This document shows, piece by piece, positions 18,141 through 26,212 of a stretch of 27,471 nt of DNA. The position numbers and the translations under genes were made by a program. The first letter of the stretch is position 1. Every line of letters begins with the position of its first letter. The DNA comes from a virus. The stretch is from positions 1 through 27,471 of the IMG/VR virus record IMGVR_UViG_3300048015_000168, one strand, 5' to 3'. Below the pieces are notes generated by a model, which did no database searches, had not been told where the DNA came from, and saw nothing but the letters and a program-made list of their open reading frames with translations.

Positions 18141-19580
18141 TTGATCAAACTGAAAAGCCCTTCGGGCAAGCTATCCGCTGGTGGCAGCGCAGAGAGCGGC
18201 GTCGACAAGATCGTACGCCCCGCTTTGCTCGTGCACTCAGGGCCCGACGGCTCGCCCATCGTTTTTCAGAGCGCCGACGGCGAGATCGAGTTCGACGACG
18301 CGCGCATTCAGGACATCGTTAAGAACCACAACGCCGAGATGGAGGCCTTGGTCGGCCAGTACGGCGGCGAAGACAAAATGCCTATCGGCGCTTGGCCCCC
18401 CATATTAGACCAGCACGAGGACGACAGCTCTTATCGCATCAGCGGAAGGCTCGCGGGAATGCTGCGCTACGAGAAGCAGGACGTGCCCGGAGTAGGAGCC
18501 AACTGCTCCTGCGTCTGCGGAGACATAACCTTCTTGGGCAAGGAAATCGTCGAGCGCGTGCAGGACGGCCGCATTTATCACTTGTCGATAGGCATCAAAG
18601 AGGAATCAAATACCCTAGGGGAAGTCTCAACAGTTATTGAACCGGCTGCTGCTGGAGCTCGCGTCCTAAACAAGGGCGCGAAGGCCGCTGCGCTGCCAAA
18701 AGGAGAAAAGAAGATGGCTAAGAACCTAAAGGCGGCGAAGGCAAAGCGTCTCGCGCGCATGAAAGAGATCGCGGACGGCATGTCTACTTTGAGCGCAGGT
18801 CTTACTGCAACGAGCTCAAAGGTCAAGCTTGCCGCAAAGAAGGCCGCAGTGACGGCGCGTTTGTCGAGCCTGATGAAGGCCGGAAAGCTCACGCCCGCTG
18901 AATTCAAAAAGATGTCCATCGCCAAGCTAGCAGCGATGCCTGACGAGGCGATGAACACGGTCGTTGAGACCTTTGAGGCTCGAGAGCCGCAAGTGACCCC
19001 TGGCCAGCGCGGAACATCTGACGCCGTGCCATTCACTGACCTCGCCAAAGGCATGAAGAAGAAGCAGGTGAAGAACCTCAAGAGCGAGACCATCAAGGAC
19101 CTCAAGAAGCTCACGGGCGGGAAGATCCGCTTGAAGGGCGGGGACGACGAGATGGAGGACGACCAGGACGAGAGCCGCGCTGAGATGGCTGTCGGCGAGG
19201 GCAAGGACGAGCACGCTGTGCCCGGCGAAGAGGCCGATGGCAAGGAGATCAAAGCCCACCTCGAGGAGATGGGCAAGCACCTTGAGAACGGCGACATTGA
19301 GCAGGCCAAGATGTGCCACATGAAGTGCATGGAAGCCCTCGACAAGGTCGGCGACAAGAAGCTGGCGATGGGCGAAGAGGGATCTGAAGAGCAGAACTCT
19401 GCAATGCAAGAGATGCAGGGCAAAGTCGACGAGCTATCGACTCAGATGGCTCGCTTCGCCGGCATGGTAAAAGAGATGATGGGCGACGAAGTCGGTGACG
19501 ACAAGAAGCTCGGCGGCGAAGAAGAGGGCGACGAAGCTCAGCTGTCTGAAGAAGTAAAAGACGATAAAGATTTGGCGTAA
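18141..19580 (+). CDS. Prohead protease-scaffold fusion protein (Mu gpI-like), 479 aa
   Basis: Matures the capsid and provides internal scaffold. TTG 18141 follows GGGGAA and lies 2 bases after the previous stop. Protease part, residues about 20-180: conserved LDQHEDDSSYRISGRLAGML with candidate catalytic His92, and DGRIYHLSIGIKEE with candidate nucleophile Ser149 in the xSIG context typical of phage prohead serine proteases (S78-type). Scaffold part, residues 192-479: Lys/Ala/Glu-rich helix bundle (KNLKAAKAKRLARMKEIADG), charged middle (RLKGGDDEMEDDQDESRAEM), Met-rich helical end (MAVGEGKDEHAV, EMQGKVDELSTQMARFAGMV) with an acidic tail. An internal start at 18714 would make the scaffold alone. 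Confidence 0.8.
   Translation: MIKLKSPSGKLSAGGSAESGVDKIVRPALLVHSGPDGSPIVFQSADGEIEFDDARIQDIVKNHNAEMEALVGQYGGEDKMPIGAWPPILDQHEDDSSYRISGRLAGMLRYEKQDVPGVGANCSCVCGDITFLGKEIVERVQDGRIYHLSIGIKEESNTLGEVSTVIEPAAAGARVLNKGAKAAALPKGEKKMAKNLKAAKAKRLARMKEIADGMSTLSAGLTATSSKVKLAAKKAAVTARLSSLMKAGKLTPAEFKKMSIAKLAAMPDEAMNTVVETFEAREPQVTPGQRGTSDAVPFTDLAKGMKKKQVKNLKSETIKDLKKLTGGKIRLKGGDDEMEDDQDESRAEMAVGEGKDEHAVPGEEADGKEIKAHLEEMGKHLENGDIEQAKMCHMKCMEALDKVGDKKLAMGEEGSEEQNSAMQEMQGKVDELSTQMARFAGMVKEMMGDEVGDDKKLGGEEEGDEAQLSEEVKDDKDLA
18714..19580 (+). CDS. Nested scaffold protein from internal in-frame start, 288 aa
   Basis: Inside the protease-scaffold gene, ATG 18714 is in frame and preceded by AAAAGGAGAAAAG (18698-18710), a perfect ribosome site 8 bases away. 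Translation from it gives MAKNLKAAKAKRLARMKEIA and the rest of the scaffold, without the protease. This is the same arrangement as lambda C/Nu3 and Mu I/Z, where a nested gene makes excess scaffold. The start sits exactly at the boundary between the protease (ending AAGARVLNKGAKA) and the Lys-rich helical part. The inference is strong from position and ribosome site, but no protein data are available. Confidence 0.75.
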   Translation: MAKNLKAAKAKRLARMKEIADGMSTLSAGLTATSSKVKLAAKKAAVTARLSSLMKAGKLTPAEFKKMSIAKLAAMPDEAMNTVVETFEAREPQVTPGQRGTSDAVPFTDLAKGMKKKQVKNLKSETIKDLKKLTGGKIRLKGGDDEMEDDQDESRAEMAVGEGKDEHAVPGEEADGKEIKAHLEEMGKHLENGDIEQAKMCHMKCMEALDKVGDKKLAMGEEGSEEQNSAMQEMQGKVDELSTQMARFAGMVKEMMGDEVGDDKKLGGEEEGDEAQLSEEVKDDKDLA

Positions 19581-19609
19581 GCCCTTAACCCATACGAAAG
19601 GACATAACT

Positions 19610-20041
19610 ATGTCTCAGCCTGAATTAAGGGATGCGCTGTTCATCCCGAGCGACTACCGGGAGAACTTCAAGCAAGTCATCGCCAAGCGCAGTGATCTTG
19701 TTCGCTACTCTGGTGGACGTTTAGCCCCGAGCCTTACGCCCTCCTCTGGCGTGGCAACCTTTGAAGCTGGAACCGTTTTAGGCTTCGCATCTACTGGCGG
19801 AGACGCCGGCTACTACAAGGCCTACAACTCGGCGAACACGGACGGCAGTCAAATTCCTGCTGGCGTTCTCTCCGAGCAGGCGGTTGTCGATTCTCTCGGC
19901 AACGGCTCTGAGATCGCGATCATCCAAGCGGGCGACCTGTACCAATCAGCGCTCATCGGATTCGACACGAACGCTCAGACCGTGACTGGAAGCTATGTCT
20001 ACAACGAACACGGTGTCGCCATCGTGGGCTTCCGGATTTAA
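19610..20041 (+). CDS. Head decoration protein, lambda gpD-like (HDPD), 143 aa
   Basis: Caps the capsid's three-fold positions and stabilises the shell. AAAGGACATAACT lies before ATG 19610. Recognised from FEAGTVLGFASTGGDAGYYK, AYNSANTDGSQIPAGVLSEQ and the late YVYNEHGVAIVGF, the pattern 'L.aGtVlG.......y..y.....dGs..a.GIL.e.v' of gpD-type proteins. Length is slightly above lambda gpD's 110. The N-terminal SQPELRDALFIPSDYRENFK helical region is an addition. It sits immediately before the major capsid gene as in lambda. Confidence 0.85.
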   Translation: MSQPELRDALFIPSDYRENFKQVIAKRSDLVRYSGGRLAPSLTPSSGVATFEAGTVLGFASTGGDAGYYKAYNSANTDGSQIPAGVLSEQAVVDSLGNGSEIAIIQAGDLYQSALIGFDTNAQTVTGSYVYNEHGVAIVGFRI

Positions 20042-20061
20042 GGAATAGGGGGGAATAAAAG

Positions 20062-21144
20062 ATGAGTAACGTATTCGCATCAGCACACACACGAGTTCTT
20101 CAAGAGGTCATCCGCGAGATCGAAACCGATCCCACGGAGTACAAGGGCGCCCAGTACATGCCCTCGATCGAGATCCCTTCGGCGACCGTCTTCGTTGACG
20201 TCCTCGAAGCCCGCGGCGGTCTGATCAAGGAGCACACTTTGGGCACCGATCCTCAGTCTGCCCCGCGCCGTCAATTCCGCACGCAGCAATACTCGCCTGG
20301 CGCGTACAAGGAGTTCATCCGCTTCAATGAGGGTGACATCCTCCGCCTGCGCGAACTTGGCCTCAACGATCAGTCCAAGCGCGGCATCCGCCAGCACTTG
20401 AACGAGAACGCGATGGCCCTGAACAACCGCATTGAGGCCCGCATGGAGCTCCTGCGCTGGCAGGCCATCTTCCAGGGCACCTACATCTACGACGGCCGCA
20501 CCGTCTCGTTCGGCAAGCCTTCGTACAACAACGTGACCCCGACAGTCCCGTGGGGAGCAAACGATGGTGCAGGAAACTTCACCACCGCGAACTCCTCTGC
20601 GACCCCGATCATGGACATGCGCTACTGGACGATGGGCGGCTATGCACCCTTCCGCAAGTACGTCATTACCAAGATCATCATGAACCCGAACACTGAGCGC
20701 ATGGTTTTGGATAACCCGAGCGTTCAGTCGTTGATCCAGAACCGTTTCGCTGCAGAGACCTACAAGCAGCACAACATCAATGAGATCATGGGCTTTTTGG
20801 TCCCGGGCATGCCGCCGATCGAGATCTACAAGGGCTGGTACCAGTCCGAGACTATAAACGCGACCACCGGTCAGTTAACCGTCGGAAACGCGATCTACTT
20901 CATCCCGGACGGCTCGATCTTCTTCGAGTGCAAGCTTCCCGATTCGAACAAGATCGGCGACGTCGTGATGACCCTGAACCTGTCGAACGGTTCTGTGGAC
21001 AGCCCGGCTCCCGGCAAGTTCATCTTGGTGGACGAGCACATCGAAGACCGCCCCGGCAACCCGTACATCGACGTGATCGGCGGATTCTATGGCGGACCGC
21101 GATTGAAGCGCGCGTTCGACACTTTGACCGCGACTGTCATCTAA
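20062..21144 (+). CDS. Major capsid protein, lambda gpE-like, 360 aa
   Basis: Forms the icosahedral shell. AGGGGGGAA precedes ATG 20062. The sequence matches the phage major capsid protein E family: TRVLQEVIREIETDPTEYKG at the N terminus, LEARGGLIKEHTLGTDPQSA (peptide of the extended loop), QQYSPGAYKEFIRFNEGDIL, EARMELLRWQAIFQGTYIYD, and the late NTERMVLDNPSVQSLIQNRF and FKILVDEH-like end (FILVDEHIEDRPGNPYIDVI). Length is close to lambda gpE (341). Codon usage and GC are those of the surrounding late genes. A strong hairpin follows the stop. Confidence 0.9.
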   Translation: MSNVFASAHTRVLQEVIREIETDPTEYKGAQYMPSIEIPSATVFVDVLEARGGLIKEHTLGTDPQSAPRRQFRTQQYSPGAYKEFIRFNEGDILRLRELGLNDQSKRGIRQHLNENAMALNNRIEARMELLRWQAIFQGTYIYDGRTVSFGKPSYNNVTPTVPWGANDGAGNFTTANSSATPIMDMRYWTMGGYAPFRKYVITKIIMNPNTERMVLDNPSVQSLIQNRFAAETYKQHNINEIMGFLVPGMPPIEIYKGWYQSETINATTGQLTVGNAIYFIPDGSIFFECKLPDSNKIGDVVMTLNLSNGSVDSPAPGKFILVDEHIEDRPGNPYIDVIGGFYGGPRLKRAFDTLTATVI

Positions 21145-21158
21145 GGCTATCGTTTTGT

Positions 21159-21182
21159 CTGGCCCCGCATCGGCGGGGCCAG
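21159..21182 (+). promoter_or_regulatory. Perfect 10-bp hairpin after the capsid gene
   Basis: CTGGCCCCGC (21159-21168), ATCG loop, GCGGGGCCAG (21173-21182). It is followed by AACTCAAAAGGAG, with no T run, so it is not a standard terminator. It may protect the capsid mRNA end or slow transcription, so that capsid transcript exceeds the downstream tail transcript. The next gene's ribosome site starts 9 bases later. Confidence 0.65.
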
Positions 21183-21202
21183 AACTCAAAAGGAGCCACA
21201 AT

Positions 21203-21625
21203 ATGCAATTGGTAAAAAACCCCTCAGTGAAGCCCGCTGCGGGGATGACCCGGATCAAGATTCTTTTGTACGTCGGGCAATACTCGCCCGGTGACATCGT
21301 CGACTGCTCTGCTGAAGAGGCTGCAAATCTTCTCTCAGTGGGCCACACAAACGATGGCACTAAAGTGATCGAGGTCCGTCGCGCGATCCTGCTCTCTGAT
21401 GCTCAGGCACAAGAGGAGGCTCCGGCAGACCTTGATTCTCTGGCGCAAGATGAGCTCGAAGCGATGGGCCGAAAAAACATCGTCGCGACGCCGAGAGACG
21501 CTGCTTTTGAAGAGAAGCTGCGCTTGATGACACAGAAGAAGCTCTCGGAGGAGAACGCGCCGAGCTTTGACGCAGGGAAAGCTGATCCGCAGCCAGAAGA
21601 AAAGGGCAAAAAGAAGAAGGACTAA
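21203..21625 (+). CDS. Hypothetical head protein (connector region), 140 aa
   Basis: Start ATG 21203 after AAGGAG; the longer frame from GTG 21155 would begin inside the hairpin and is rejected. A small beta domain at residues about 15-45 (TRIKILLYVGQYSPGDIVDC, then SAEEAANLLSVGHT) fits the 'Y.pGe.v.l....A..Li..G.A' pattern of short phage head-tail proteins such as those following capsid genes. The remaining half is acidic and Lys-rich (EEKLRLMTQKKLSEENAPSF), ending in a KGKKKKD tail. It occupies the position of lambda FI or Mu gp35. No function can be assigned from sequence. Confidence 0.65.
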   Translation: MQLVKNPSVKPAAGMTRIKILLYVGQYSPGDIVDCSAEEAANLLSVGHTNDGTKVIEVRRAILLSDAQAQEEAPADLDSLAQDELEAMGRKNIVATPRDAAFEEKLRLMTQKKLSEENAPSFDAGKADPQPEEKGKKKKD

Positions 21626-21631
21626 ACTGAT

Positions 21632-22237
21632 ATGAGCGCACCATGCCCGATCTACACGACTGTCCCAAGCGTACAGGTGAGGCTGACGGGCAAGGTGCAG
21701 TTCCAATCAGAGACCGGTCTCATGCAGGGAGAGATACCAAACGCTCTCCTCTTGCAGCTGATTGCTGACGCCGAGACTGCCGTTGAGCAGGAGCTGCGCA
21801 GCCGGTACGCGATTCCATTCCGCTCCGCACAGTACGGCACTTGGGACGCTTTGCCTGATCACACGCGTCGTGCAATCCGCATGGTTTGCGACCTCAAAGC
21901 CGTTATGCGCATTCTTGCGACTGACTTTGGGCTCGGAACTCATGTGTCCGCTGACCCCTACTACAAGAGCACGAGCGTTGAGTACAACCTTGAGATTAAG
22001 CGCCTTCTCGGAAAAGACATGATCGGTGCCGGAGACAACATCGACCGCTTTCGCGTATCGCCGCCCCTTGATGACCTTATGCTGTCTGCTAATACACTGG
22101 CCTCAGCGGACAACGGCGTCCGTGGCAGGATCATCAACACGTCCGGCGGCCGCAACGAGGTCGACTACGCGAAGAGCCAGCAAAACGACCCTTCCAGGTC
22201 CTACATCAACTATTATGGACTGGGGCGGCGTCGGTGA
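21632..22237 (+). CDS. Head-tail adaptor, Mu gp36-like (DUF1320), 201 aa
   Basis: Likely forms part of the neck that joins head and tail. Recognised features: GEIPNALLLQLIADAETAVE, QELRSRYAIPFRSAQ (the 'lI..AeaeVd.yL..RY..P' signature), and DHTRRAIRMVCDLKAVMRIL. The N-terminal 35 residues and a 75-residue C-terminal extension (YKSTSVEYNLEIKRLLGKDM, then FRVSPPLDDLMLSANTLASA) make it longer than the usual about 140. ATG 21632 follows the previous stop by 6 bases with a weak AAGGAC site. The order capsid, small protein, gp36-like protein matches Mu-like phages. Confidence 0.7.
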   Translation: MSAPCPIYTTVPSVQVRLTGKVQFQSETGLMQGEIPNALLLQLIADAETAVEQELRSRYAIPFRSAQYGTWDALPDHTRRAIRMVCDLKAVMRILATDFGLGTHVSADPYYKSTSVEYNLEIKRLLGKDMIGAGDNIDRFRVSPPLDDLMLSANTLASADNGVRGRIINTSGGRNEVDYAKSQQNDPSRSYINYYGLGRRR

Positions 22238-22806
22238 GTGCTTCGTTCAAGGTAAACGTCAATGGGCTCAAGAACCTGTCGAAGAAGTTCGGTAACGCCG
22301 CGGTCCGTGCTGAGATCGAGAACATCGCGAGGGAGAAGGCCGTCGCCGGCCTCATCGGGCAGGCTATCAACGACAACTTCGACAAGCAGGGTCCGGGCTG
22401 GAAGCCCACCCGCCGTGGCGGCGACATTCTGAAGAAGACGGGACTGCTGCGCGCGAGCGTCACTACGCCATCGGCCGAAGGAAACATCTACTTCGTAAAG
22501 GGCACGACTATCGAATGGGGCACTAGCCTTGAGTACGCTTCGATACATCAAAACGGTGGAACGATCGTGCCGAAGAACGCGAAGGCGCTCTTTATCCCGC
22601 TGAGCCCGAAGGGCGAGAAGGTCGGCCCGCGCAAGAAGGACGACCGCAAGGGCGTTAAGCTCAAGTACGGCAAGGACTTCGTCCTCGCCAAGTCAGTGAC
22701 CATTCCCGCGCGGCCGTTCCTGACAATTTCTGCGTTCTGGCTGAAGGAGATCAAGGCGTACGTCGATGGGCGCGTGCGCGAGATCCTCGACAAGAGGGTC
22801 AAGTGA
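22234..22806 (+). CDS. Phage virion morphogenesis protein (Mu gpG/Phage_tail_S-like), 190 aa
   Basis: Needed for head-tail joining or tail completion. GTG 22234 overlaps the previous stop. Conserved points: NVNGLKNLSKKFGNAAVRAE at the start, DKQGPGWKPTRRGGDILKKT (the 'd.eG.pW.pl....g.iLxxTGxLrxSi' block, continued by GLLRASV), GTSLEYASIHQNGGTIVPKN with the 'YA.iHQ.Gg' motif, and IPARPFLTIS near residue 160. The last 25 residues are helical (EIKAYVDGRVREILDKRV). All core blocks of the family are present, so the gene appears intact. It sits in the connector region, as expected. Confidence 0.8.
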   Translation: MSASFKVNVNGLKNLSKKFGNAAVRAEIENIAREKAVAGLIGQAINDNFDKQGPGWKPTRRGGDILKKTGLLRASVTTPSAEGNIYFVKGTTIEWGTSLEYASIHQNGGTIVPKNAKALFIPLSPKGEKVGPRKKDDRKGVKLKYGKDFVLAKSVTIPARPFLTISAFWLKEIKAYVDGRVREILDKRVK

Positions 22807-23561
22807 ACGAGACCATCAATCCAGTAATCAAGCAGGCGACGGTCGACCAGGCCCTCATGACGGGACCTGGCGAGGACCTCGTCCTAAAGACGCTGCTGCA
22901 GCTCTCCTCCATTCCCGGATTCGTGAAGATCTTCGGCCCCTACAGTCCGCCGACAGGCAACGTCAAGGACGACCTGCAGCGGTGGGCCGACTACCAGCGC
23001 TTCGACTGGTCGATCCGCCAGCTGCCGGCGATCAACGTGTTCGAGTCCCAGCGGGAGTCGAAGGACTCGGACAACGCCTTCCTGCGCGGGACGGTCAGCT
23101 TCCAGGTCTTCTGGCCGCCGAGCATGCGCCGGCCCGACTCACGTCGGGTCGATGCGGCGTTCAAGGGGGCGCTCGAGAACTTCTTCGCGAGCGAGTACGT
23201 GACCGCGATGCTCGATGAGCTGTACTACATCCAGAGGCCGGCGAAGGTTTACGGGCTCAACGAGTACGGCAAAACGCTGACCTGGACTCCAAATATTAAC
23301 GGACTTGTTGAAAGTGGCGAAGTTCCGACTACCATAATAGATGCCGACTACAGGATCGATTTGCGCGCGTGGTACAGGGCCCTTGAGTTCATGAGCAGAA
23401 CGAAGGACCAGCCCTTCCTCGACACGCTCGTCGACCTCGTCTCGATCGGGTCCTCCGCGGACGCACCGCCGAGCGGGTACGACGGGGTCATCAACGGCGA
23501 CGTTGACGGCGGCACGGTTGAAGTTACAGTTGAAGATGAGATCGCAGTAAACAACCCATAG
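22803..23561 (+). CDS. Putative tail terminator or connector protein, 252 aa
   Basis: GTG 22803 overlaps the previous stop (GTGA). The middle part has the pattern of Mu gp37 (K)/DUF1834-like tail terminators: DWSIRQLPAINVFESQRESK, then FLRGTVSFQVFWPPSMRRPD and FKGALENFFASEYVTAMLDE, with an alternating beta-alpha layout (INVFES, VSFQVFW, then helix). The N-terminal helix (VLKTLLQLSSIPGFVKIFGP) and C-terminal DLRAWYRALEFMSRTKDQPF are consistent. An acidic 45-residue extension (GVINGDVDGGTVEVTVEDEI) makes it longer than usual. Gene order just before sheath matches gene K of Mu. No motif is decisive, so the assignment is mainly from position. Confidence 0.55.
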   Translation: MNETINPVIKQATVDQALMTGPGEDLVLKTLLQLSSIPGFVKIFGPYSPPTGNVKDDLQRWADYQRFDWSIRQLPAINVFESQRESKDSDNAFLRGTVSFQVFWPPSMRRPDSRRVDAAFKGALENFFASEYVTAMLDELYYIQRPAKVYGLNEYGKTLTWTPNINGLVESGEVPTTIIDADYRIDLRAWYRALEFMSRTKDQPFLDTLVDLVSIGSSADAPPSGYDGVINGDVDGGTVEVTVEDEIAVNNP

Positions 23562-23573
23562 GGGGACTTGAAG

Positions 23574-25217
23574 ATGGCTAATGCTTTGAACGACATCGCA
23601 AACCGGCTCACGCCGAGCGTGCCGCAGGAGATCACTTACGCGGCCCAACCCACGGCGACCGGACGCAAGTTCGCGACGCTGTTCGCGCACATGGCGCAGG
23701 TGCCCGGGACCGGTATGCCCTACCAGGTCTACAGGGTCGTCAATGTCGGCGTACCCGCCTCAGCGCAGGCGGAGGTCGACGCCGTCGCGGGCTTCGGCTC
23801 GCAGGCCGGTAAGATGGCTTACGCCTTCGTCGCGGCGAACGCACTGATCGCCCAGGCGCGCAGCTTCCCCGCGTTCCAGATCGTCCTCCTCCCTTACACA
23901 GAACTCTACTTCGGACCCAACCAGGAGGCCATCCTCGCGGCTCAGAATCTGCGCTGCGACTTCCTTGTCAGCTGCTATCCCGCGGGCGACTCGACGAACC
24001 GCACGACACTCTTGAACCTCGCCAACCTGTTGACCGGACCTGACCGCGACCTTCAGGGGCAGTTCGGCTCCTTCGCAATGTTCGGCTCGATTGAGCCGCT
24101 GTCCGTTCAGGTTGGCTACGCGATCAACTCCCGCGCGGCGATGGTTGCCTCGAACCCCGACACGAACACAGCGCTGGTGAACATCATCGCAAACGACCTC
24201 GACAACTCGAACGTCCTCACGAACATCTCCCAGGCCCCCGTCACCGTAAACGGCATTCTGACCGCGGGCAGCACGACGATCGCTGGCATCAGCAGCACCG
24301 CTGGAATCTATGCCGGCGCTTCGATTACCGGATCCGGCATACCCGTGGGTGCAATCGTAGAGAACATGACCGCTACAACTTTGCTGATTTCTGCTCCGGC
24401 AACTTCGAGCGAGTCCTCAGAGCCCCTTGTGGTAACGAACTTGCCGACCGCTGGGATTTATCCGGGCGCATCTATCACGGGCTCTGGCGTTCCCGTGGGA
24501 ACTGTTGTCGAAAGCATCAGCCCGAGCACGATCACGATGAGCAACGCGGCCACAGGGACCGCAAACGCAATTGCAATCGCAGTTCAGAACCAGGTCTCGA
24601 ACTTGCCTGAGGAGCTCGCTGCCGCACAGGCTGCTACACTCCTGTCTTTGGCGTTCCCGTACAACCCCGCTCAAGGCTTGACCGTTGGCGGCCTTGTTCC
24701 GTCTCAGAAGACCTCAGATCGCATCTACATCGATCCGAACGGCACCTCTGAGCAGGCTCTAGCTGCAGGCTTGTCGCCGTTCTACACTCAGCCCGGCAAC
24801 ACTGTCGGCATGATCCGCTCGCTGACGACCTACAACTTGTTGCCTGACGGTGTCACGACTGCGACCAGCTACATTGATTGGCAGGACATCGTGGCCCTCT
24901 ACGACTTCCGCGAGGACATGTACGAGGTGAGCCAGAACCCTCCGTTCAACGGCAATCCTGGGGGCACGAAGGCGACGACCACGATCGCCGCGTTCTTCAA
25001 GGACGAGCTGATCCGCGTGTCCAGCGACTACGAGGACCAGGGAGCGTTCCAGAACGTGAAGCAGCTGGCCCCGTACTATCAAGTTGTGCCGAGCACCACG
25101 AGCCGTGGTCGCTTTGACTTCCGCGTGCCTGAAGACGTCGTGCCGGGATTGATCGTGATCGCAGGAAACATCGTCGCAGTAAGCGACCTCTCGCAGCTCG
25201 CGAGCTTCACTCTCTAA
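23574..25217 (+). CDS. Contractile tail sheath protein with duplicated inserted module, 547 aa
   Basis: Contracts to drive the tube into the host. ATG 23574 is chosen, 7 bases after GGGGGA; TTG 23568 is possible. The Mu gpL-like core shows in the N-terminal YAAQPTATGRKFATLFAHMA, VYRVVNVGVPASAQAEVDAV and in the C-terminal ASYIDW-like TSYIDWQDIVALYDFREDMY, TTTIAAFFKDELIRVSSDYE and the last RFDFRVPEDVVPGLIVIAGN. Inserted between is a pair of similar segments at residues 242-285 and 292-335, TAGIY(A/P)GASITGSG then (I/V)PVG(A/T)(I/V)VE, 18 of 22 identical. This 'GxxVtGtGIPxGt.V.si' beta module is known from phage virion proteins and is probably exposed on the sheath surface. Confidence 0.85.
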   Translation: MANALNDIANRLTPSVPQEITYAAQPTATGRKFATLFAHMAQVPGTGMPYQVYRVVNVGVPASAQAEVDAVAGFGSQAGKMAYAFVAANALIAQARSFPAFQIVLLPYTELYFGPNQEAILAAQNLRCDFLVSCYPAGDSTNRTTLLNLANLLTGPDRDLQGQFGSFAMFGSIEPLSVQVGYAINSRAAMVASNPDTNTALVNIIANDLDNSNVLTNISQAPVTVNGILTAGSTTIAGISSTAGIYAGASITGSGIPVGAIVENMTATTLLISAPATSSESSEPLVVTNLPTAGIYPGASITGSGVPVGTVVESISPSTITMSNAATGTANAIAIAVQNQVSNLPEELAAAQAATLLSLAFPYNPAQGLTVGGLVPSQKTSDRIYIDPNGTSEQALAAGLSPFYTQPGNTVGMIRSLTTYNLLPDGVTTATSYIDWQDIVALYDFREDMYEVSQNPPFNGNPGGTKATTTIAAFFKDELIRVSSDYEDQGAFQNVKQLAPYYQVVPSTTSRGRFDFRVPEDVVPGLIVIAGNIVAVSDLSQLASFTL

Positions 25218-25229
25218 GGGGGATTTCAA

Positions 25230-25661
25230 ATGGGCGTAGTCTATGCAGATCGCGGCTTCATCTCGGTCAACGGTGTCGAGGTGCTTGACGTTGAGAACAT
25301 TTCAGTGAAGCAGACGGACGGCACAAAGCCCGTCCCGACGATGACTCGCAACCGCCGCACGAAGGGCTTCGTCAAGGGAAACCGTGAGTTCACGATCTCC
25401 TTCGCGGTCGCCGTGCAGAACGCCTTGGGCACTCCCAAGATCGAGTCGATCGACTTCGAGAACAACAGCGTCGCGCTGACCTTCGAGCACGGGGCAGACC
25501 GCTACTCGCTGACGAACCTTGATTTCGCGGACGCCGAGCAGGGCGCTTCGGGTGTCGGTTCTGAGGGCAAGAAGAGCTTCAACATGGTCGCGACCGACAT
25601 GGTCGACCAGGTCGGAAACTCCGCATTGTTCCCGACCGTCCTCTCGAACGCTGCGAATTAG
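25230..25661 (+). CDS. Tail tube protein (contractile tail), 143 aa
   Basis: Forms the hollow inner tube around the tape measure protein. TAAGGGGGA precedes ATG 25230. The protein has the compact beta-barrel pattern of phage tubes: GFISVNGVEVLDVENISVKQ, a central KGFVKGNREFTISFAVAVQN, and NNSVALTFEHGADRYSLTNL, ending GKKSFNMVATDMVDQVGNSA. Length is standard. Position after the sheath is the order in Mu, P2 and T4-type phages. Codon usage matches neighbours. No anomalies seen. Confidence 0.8.
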   Translation: MGVVYADRGFISVNGVEVLDVENISVKQTDGTKPVPTMTRNRRTKGFVKGNREFTISFAVAVQNALGTPKIESIDFENNSVALTFEHGADRYSLTNLDFADAEQGASGVGSEGKKSFNMVATDMVDQVGNSALFPTVLSNAAN

Positions 25662-25672
25662 GGGTTTGACGG

Positions 25673-26212
25673 ATGGCCACACCGATGAACCGTGACAAGG
25701 AGCAGAAGATCATAATGCGCGCGGAGGACATCCTCGCGCAGATGCGAAAGGGCATTCAGGAGACGTACGAGATACGCCTGCGCGGGGCCTTGATCCCCGT
25801 GCGCGTGCTGACGGTCACTGAGATGAACGATGCGCGCCGTGAGGGCCTCAGCGCCGCGATCGCCATCAAGGGCGACGAGACGGACAAGAACCTGTTCCAG
25901 CAGAAGACGATCCTCAAGCTGGCCTCGACGATCGTGAAGGGCGCTGGCCCGATGCTCTCGGACAAGCTGCTCGACATGCTCTCGGCGGATGAGCTCGACT
26001 TCATCTACCGCGAGTACATTAATATTGTTGACAGGGTGAACCCCGATATGGAGCAGATGACCGAGGAAGAGTTCCGTCACCTGGTGGACATGGTAAAAAA
26101 AAACACCATGACATCGAGAGAGTGCACTTTGCGGCAGCTCAGGGTGATATTTACCGCATATCAGGATTTAATCCAGAGACAGGCTTCTCAAACATCACAT
26201 CAGGCCAAATAG
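25673..26212 (+). CDS. Tail assembly chaperone, short form (G-like), 179 aa
   Basis: Cytoplasmic chaperone for tape measure and tube assembly. GGGG upstream of ATG 25673, then an N-terminal helix (NRDKEQKIIMRAEDILAQMR), YEIRLRGALIPVRVLTVTEM with the beta-strand feature of the family, and a helical middle (GPMLSDKLLDMLSADELDFI). At codons 140-144 the message has nine A in a row, and the zero-frame continues to a different, shorter end (TSRECTLRQLRVIFTAYQDL) that stops at 26212. Position between tube and tape measure and the slippery run make the chaperone assignment firm. The zero-frame tail may be a fully used product, as with lambda gpG. Confidence 0.8.
   Translation: MATPMNRDKEQKIIMRAEDILAQMRKGIQETYEIRLRGALIPVRVLTVTEMNDARREGLSAAIAIKGDETDKNLFQQKTILKLASTIVKGAGPMLSDKLLDMLSADELDFIYREYINIVDRVNPDMEQMTEEEFRHLVDMVKKNTMTSRECTLRQLRVIFTAYQDLIQRQASQTSHQAK

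Noticed and set aside
18578-19423. 281-codon open frame on the minus strand
   Set aside because: It is the shadow of the Lys/Glu-rich scaffold gene; no ribosome site, and all other genes run on the + strand.
20080-20772. 230-codon minus-strand frame opposite the capsid gene
   Set aside because: Antisense to a clear major capsid protein; Val/Leu/Arg-rich composition typical of a high-GC shadow frame.
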